From NCBI RefSeq assembly GCF_019320115.1, contig NC_089591.1:58094078-58158077 (forward strand): a DNA stretch of 64,000 bases. The letters run 5' to 3'. A model generated the notes under the pieces. It was not told the origin of the DNA and searched no databases. It saw only the letters and a list, made by a program, of their open reading frames with translations. This document shows, in pieces, positions 59,404 to 64,000 of this stretch. Numbering within the stretch: position 1 is the stretch's first letter; every line of letters begins with the position of its first letter. The position numbers were made by a program, and so were the translations under genes. The DNA comes from Miscanthus floridulus (Eukaryota > Streptophyta > Magnoliopsida > Poales > Poaceae).

Positions 59404-61440
59404 GAGGCCATAGTCCTTGTATAGATGTTTGATGGGGAAGACATGGTTCGGGAATGGCCCTTCGAGTAGCTTCTCGAGGTGGTTTGGGGTGTCCTCCGTA
59501 GGCTTTCGACCCCCCTACTGGTCGGCAGTGGCCACGAGCGAGCCCTTGTGCCACTGCTTATTCTTCCTCTTGATGAAATGGTTGGAGGCGCCTTTGCCGA
59601 TGTCCTTGTCCCGTTTTGCGTTGCCCTTGAGGTGGTCGAAGATTGCTCTGACCACCTCCTCGTCCAAGGCATGGCTGGTGGCGATGTCGATGAGCTCCTT
59701 GGTAGTTCGCGGGCCCTTACGTCCTATCTTGTGAACTAGGGACTTGCAGGTGGTCCCAGATAGGAAAGCTCCTACAACATCGGCGTCGGCAACGTTAGGC
59801 AACTTGTTGCACTGCCGGGAGAAGCACCGGATCTACTCGTGAAGGGTTTCTCTAGCCTTCTGTCGATAGTTCTTGAGGATCCCATGAGTTCCTAGGGAGC
59901 TTGTACATGCCCTAGAAGTTCTCCATGAAGATCTCTTTTAGGTCCGCCCAACTTTGGATTCTGTTGGACGGAAGGTGTTCCAACCATGTTCGCACCGAAT
60001 CGGCCAGGAACAATGGAAGGTTGCGGATAATGAAATTGTTATTATCCACTCCACCAGCTTGGCAGTTAAGCCAATAATCCTTGAGCCAGAGTTCGTGGTT
60101 TGTTTCCCAAGAGTATTTCGGGACATTGGTTGGTGGCCTATACCTTGGTAGGAAGGCGGCGTTAAGGATGTGTCGGCCGAAGGCCTAAGGCCTTGGTAGG
60201 CCAGGGCTCGGGGTTTAGTCCTCACCGCTGTCATAGCGTCTGCCATGATGAGGATGATAGCCATGGCTAGCTCCCTCTCTCACATCATCACGGGTACATC
60301 TGCGGGTGTTGAGAGTGTCACGCTGCGTCACGGTTGCGCCCGAGACGCTCATGCACCAGGACCACGGTGCGCTGCCTACCACCTTGTGGCGCCTGGTGGA
60401 CTAACTCATCCTTGTCGGGTCACTCCGAGGGCGTGCACTGGCTGGCGTCGAGCTCACGTCGCCGAGATAGTGAGCTCTCAGGCTTGCTGCGCCGCCGCAC
60501 GCTCGAGCAGCAGGGCGAATCTCACGCTGCGCCTGATGACCCTCAGGGTGTTGCGGGCCTGGGAAACCCACAGAGCAGGGCTTCCATAGCAGCGATGTTC
60601 TGGCTCGCCCGGGTGATGTGTGTGAAGGGCTTCATCGTTCTGCGATGATCCTCTGGTTCACATCGTGGGCCATGGCATGTGCGCCCACCATCTCCGTGGC
60701 GCACAATCTCCTGATCGAGCTTCACGCATTCCTGCTCGAGCTAGAGTCATGCTTCCTCGAGCTCTAGGTGCCGGGCCTTTAGCTGCTCCACCCGCAGGTA
60801 GGGTGGGGCCCCTGTCTCCCCCTCAACCTCAGTCGTCGAGGTCGTTCGTCGAGGTAGCCTCCTCTTCATGGACGCTTTCAACGTGTCCCTCGAGGGGTAC
60901 TTGCCATAAAACACTCACAAGAGGGGTGATGACTCCCCCTGCTAGAGTCAGATCCGAAGGGCGACTCCAATTCTCCCACGAGGAAGTCATGGAAAGACTC
61001 CACTGACATATTCGGTCATCCCCATGAACCCATCGTTCACAGGGGATGAAGGCATGTGTTGTGCCATAGGGTGGCCATCGGTCTCTGTGGTGTTGCGGAG
61101 ACCGAACGGGAGCGCTATCAGGGGTGCCATGATGTTGGAAAATGAGAAGGTAAGGTGGTGCAAGTCCTCCTAGGATGGCCGGGGTCCTAGGAAGGTGCCA
61201 AGCTAGCGCTCTAATCTCCCGTAGTCGAAGTCGAGGAGCTAGTTGCTTTTGGGGGCGTGGGCCTCCGATGCATGCAGCTATAGCTCCTCCAGCGCCTTGG
61301 CGATTGTATCGAGACCGGTGGAGTGGAGAGGTCAGATGGCGGCAGGAGCCATTGACAACTCTCCCTACACCGCGACGATGAAGTCTAGGTCCCCAAAGAG
61401 CACGTGCACTGCTCGGGACCCAGCTGAGGTCGTGACTAGC
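59404..61440 (-). pseudogene. Gypsy gag, frame-broken
   Basis: The gag core on the minus strand includes DYWLNCQAGGVDN near 60040-60070 and SWADLKEIFMENF-like words. At 59515-59802 it has LPNVADADVVGAFLSGTTCK and TTKELIDIATSHALDEE, the conserved gag region next to the nucleocapsid linker, followed by a lysine-rich segment. The N-terminal stretch 60270-61440 is low-complexity and GC-rich and poorly conserved. Frames change near 59900 and 60270. It is the precursor of the virus-like particle shell and lies directly after the primer binding site. Confidence 0.75.
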
Positions 61441-61480
61441 CATCCGAGGCCTGGTGTGGATGTCGAGACATGCAAAAGGC

Positions 61481-61499
61481 CCCTACCTGGCGCGCCAAC
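61481..61499 (-). other. Gypsy primer binding site
   Basis: Plus-strand ccctacctggcgcgccaac ends at the LTR boundary. It is two bases different from the site at 25261-25279. Confidence 0.8.
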
Positions 61500-61828
61500 T
61501 ATCAGGTGTTACGAATAACCACCAATAAGTAAATTTCTAATATTTCGCGTCTGGCCCGGATGGTGTACTAAGATGATACAAGGTTTATACTAGTTCGGGC
61601 AGAATGTCTCTACGTCCAGTTCATTGCTGTTGCTCGTGTTACTAGCACTAAAAATTCATAGTAGGGGTTATAAACGATCGAGAGAGGGACGGGTCCCTAA
61701 GTCTCTAGTGGTGTGTTGTGATGAGTTCCGATCGGTTCGGATTTGAGTCAAGCTCGGATGTGTTCGGATGCCAGATCGGTCTGAGTCGACTAGAGTTTGA
61801 TGCCCCCTAATAGGACGCCCTGCTTTCC

Positions 61829-61837
61829 TATTTTATA
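61829..61837 (-). promoter_or_regulatory. TATA box of the gypsy LTR
   Basis: Minus-strand TATAAAATA with a GGTC context upstream, at a position suited to drive element transcription toward the primer binding site. Confidence 0.55.
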
Positions 61838-62284
61838 GACCAAGGGAAAGCAGGGGTTACAACTGAAGGAAAAAGAGGGGAATGAGAAGGAGAAGAAGTC
61901 CTTTGGGGTCGACGGGTCCTTCTTTTCCTTCACGTGGGTCCCGTCGACCCTGTTGACGTCAACAGGGACAGCTCCACGTCGTGGCCCTATCCGTCACTGG
62001 CAGCCATGTGCAGGTGTCGTCTCCCGGTCATGGCGCTCCACTCCTGTCCTGGCGGATGTCGTGGTGAACTGACGCATATGTCAATGTTCGTACGAGGGTT
62101 AGGCAGAACAATACGGGTACGCTCGACTGCTGTTCTGACGTGAGTCCCCAGGTATCACCTGTCTCATCCACGGGTTATATCAGGGCGTGCTGGTCACTTC
62201 CCTGGCGTCAGAGCTTTGACCCCAGGTCCATACGCTTGGACCTGGAGTGGTTGGTGGCGGTATGGGTCTCCGTCGGGCAAGACA

Positions 62285-62585
62285 GAGCAACCCTCGGGGG
62301 TCGGGCGAGGCAGGAGCCAACCCCTAGTGGTCGAGCGAGGCGGAGCCCGCGGCCTTAGGTGTCGGGCAAGGTGGAGCCAACCCTCAGAGGTCGGGTGAGG
62401 CGAAGCCCTGTGGCCTCGGTGTCGGGACGAGGCGGAGCCAACCCTCGGGGGTTGGGCGAGGTGGAGCCCACGGCCTCAGTGTTGGACGAGGCGGAGCCCG
62501 TGGCCTCGGTGTCGGGCGAGGCGGAGCCAACCCTCGGGAGTCGGGCGAGGCAGAGCCAACCCTCAGGGGTCGGACGAGGCTGAGT
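62285..62585. repeat. LTR minisatellite, unit about 30 bp, about ten copies
   Basis: Units of the form tcgggcgaggcggagccaac followed by cctcgggggt or by a cggcctcggtg variant, in an alternating order. GC-rich on both strands, giving long repetitive frames that are not genes. Confidence 0.85.
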
Positions 62586-62699
62586 TTGCGCACCTGGGGC
62601 TCGGTTGGAGCTGTAGTCAGCGCTCTTGACTGATCGGACGAACCAATGTTGATGGTTGTTACTCATCCTCTTCGAGTACCCTGGTATTGGTCCTCAACA

Positions 62700-63850
62700 T
62701 TATGTGAACAAAGAGAAGGTATTGTAGGTGATGTAAAAAGTGGTGAAATTCAGATCACTTTTAGAAGATGGCTTATTGCTGAACTTCAGACCCGCTGGGA
62801 GAAAATCTGTTTGATGTGAACAATTTTTTGTTCCACGAGAGTGATGACATTATTATTTGGAAACTTGAAAAGAACAAAACACTTTTCTGTCAAATCTATG
62901 TATAATGCTCTGACTAAAAATGATGCTGGACCCTTCCACAAAGAATTTGGGAAAGCAAAGTCCCTCAAAAGATAAAATTCTTTGTGTGGTTGATGATCAA
63001 TGGAGCTATTTTAACAAAAGATAATCTAATTTTGGTCTGAAAGTCCAACGTGTTATTTCTGTGATCAGGATGAGTCTATTGACCATCTCTTTTTCACATG
63101 CCCAATTGCAAAGGTGATATGGACAGTGATAGCCAAAGGAATTGGAGTTAATAATGTACCCACATCTTTGGCACAATGTTAGGCTTGGTGTGACAAATGG
63201 CTATCTATGGGAAGGAAGCTTCATATGTGTGTGTGTGAGGGGGGGGGGGGGGGGGGGGGGTCTCTACAATATGTTGGACAATTTGGAAAGCTCGAAATAA
63301 AGCCAGCTTGGATGGGAAGAAACTCAATAATCCCATTGAGATTATATGTCATGCATGTGTTTTAATGCGTTTTTGGATAGGTTTATATGCCTAAGTGGAT
63401 AGGGAGATGCTCATCAATCGAGTCAATCCCGTGCTCAGAGATACTAATCCCCAAAAGCTCAGTTGAAGATAGGCAAAAGCGGCTGAAGTATGGTGGTCAT
63501 TAGGAAGACGTACGAAGACCAGAATCCATAGAGCTTGTGATGATGATCAAGGAGAACGGTTTTAGTAGTCTGTGTTTCACAACTCTATTGGTATCGTTTT
63601 TGTGGTAGGTTCTGGTTGGCCCGGAAGGTCTGTAATAGGCTTCTAATACTCTTTCTATTACTGTGAGTATGTGGGTTTTAAACGTTTTAGCTCCTGTGGC
63701 GGCTATCTGACTCTGAGATAGAGTGCAGATAGGATGGAGTTGGTATTTGTTTTGTGTTTGCTCTTCTGTTCCAACAGACTCTTGTATTTTTCTGTTTATA
63801 TGAATGGAAATGGGGTTATCCTCGTGTGGAAAAAAGATTAAAGAAGCTAG
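62700..63850 (+). mobile_element. LINE (L1-type) 3' fragment with zf-RVT region
   Basis: The plus strand reads KVPQKIKFFVWLMINGAILT near 62950-63010 and then a zinc-binding RT C-terminal region CYFCDQDESIDHLFFTC (CX2C...HX4C, 63051-63101), followed by PIAKVIWTVIA. Further on, TICWTIWKARNKASLDGKKL and IEIICHACVLMRFWIGLY appear in other frames, broken by the G22 run at 63239-63260. The 3' end near 63790-63850 has the aatggaaatggggttatcc type end seen in plant LINEs. The RT core is absent: the fragment starts where the gypsy LTR ends. It is dead. Confidence 0.75.
63239..63260. repeat. Poly-G homopolymer, 22 bases
   Basis: Preceded by a (TG)n stretch, lying inside the LINE fragment and breaking its frame. 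Confidence 0.9.
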
Positions 63851-64000
63851 TTTGTTTTTTCTGTTCCTCCTCAAGTATTATGCATCGAATTTAATTATTT
63901 CACATAGACTTGCAGAGGTGCAGTCATGTGTTTTCTCCTGTGCAATCAACCTACTCAACTGTTAGCCCCTTGTCATCAAGCCATCACAATTATTTCTTTT
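63851..64000. other. Window end, nothing recognised
   Basis: AT-rich sequence without features. Confidence 0.5.

Larger units (their letters stand above)
51706..62699 (-). mobile_element. Gypsy retrotransposon, minus strand, nearly complete internally
   Basis: Order read right to left: LTR 61500-62699, primer binding site 61481-61499, gag about 59400-61440, protease about 58990-59400, RT about 57890-58440, RNase H about 57030-57460, integrase about 55250-56200, then 3 kb of repeat-rich noncoding sequence and an antisense ORF. Gag-protease-RT-RNaseH-integrase is the gypsy (Metaviridae) order. No left LTR is in the window, so the element is truncated or its 3' LTR has been lost. All genes carry frame breaks. 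Confidence 0.85.
61500..62699 (-). repeat. Gypsy 5' LTR, about 1.2 kb
   Basis: From TATCAGGTGTTACG at 61500 (the terminal TG is decayed to TA) to GGTCCTCAACA at 62699. It contains a minus-strand TATA box and a minisatellite. No second copy is present in the window. Confidence 0.75.

Noticed and set aside
62216..62666. Repetitive open frames on both strands in the gypsy LTR
   Set aside because: They follow the period of the 30-bp minisatellite.

Overview
The window is nuclear DNA of a flowering plant, almost certainly a grass, and the repeat content suggests a panicoid grass such as a sorghum, sugarcane or Miscanthus relative. The evidence is split genes with GT-AG introns, a plant ribosomal protein gene, Tourist-type MITEs, copia and gypsy retrotransposons, and a large CACTA transposon with grass-type subterminal repeats. 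There are no operons, CRISPR arrays or prokaryotic features. The genus assignment is an inference.

Only three host loci can be supported. (1) RPL14, cytosolic 60S ribosomal protein L14, lies on the minus strand at 1525-3697. All five coding exons can be read and the first carries only the ATG. (2) A terminal exon of a MazG-like dCTP pyrophosphatase lies on the plus strand at 7169-7402, and no 5' exon is visible. (3) A nine-exon minus-strand gene at 29133-31414 encodes a 375-residue plastid CPBP/CAAX-protease-like membrane protein, probably of the BCM/G (chlorophyll homeostasis, stay-green) type.

The rest is mostly nested transposable elements. From 9.8 to 27.4 kb: copia LTR fragments; a minus-strand copia gag with its LTR; a plus-strand copia gag/protease remnant; a retroelement at 14995-22892 with one LTR of about 5.1 kb and one of about 0.77 kb, bounded by the target duplication GTGAG; a truncated gypsy gag plus LTR; and another copia LTR. 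From 33.1 to 49.4 kb: a CACTA element about 16.3 kb long with a broken TNP2 transposase gene, a cluster of tRNA-like pol III promoter modules, and a second gene joining a Transposase_24-type region to an ULP1-like cysteine protease. That second gene is split by a 4 kb solo LTR. From 51.7 to 62.7 kb: a minus-strand gypsy element with LTR, primer binding site, gag, protease, RT, RNase H and integrase, a long repeat-rich noncoding tail and an antisense ORF. A LINE 3' fragment follows to about 63.85 kb.

No cooperating gene system was found. The points most worth checking are the tRNA-like modules with constant 43-nt A-box to B-box spacing inside the CACTA, the ULP1 His/Asp/Cys residues in its second gene, the asymmetric giant-LTR element, the repeat modules and antisense ORF of the gypsy element, and the orphan dCTP pyrophosphatase exon.
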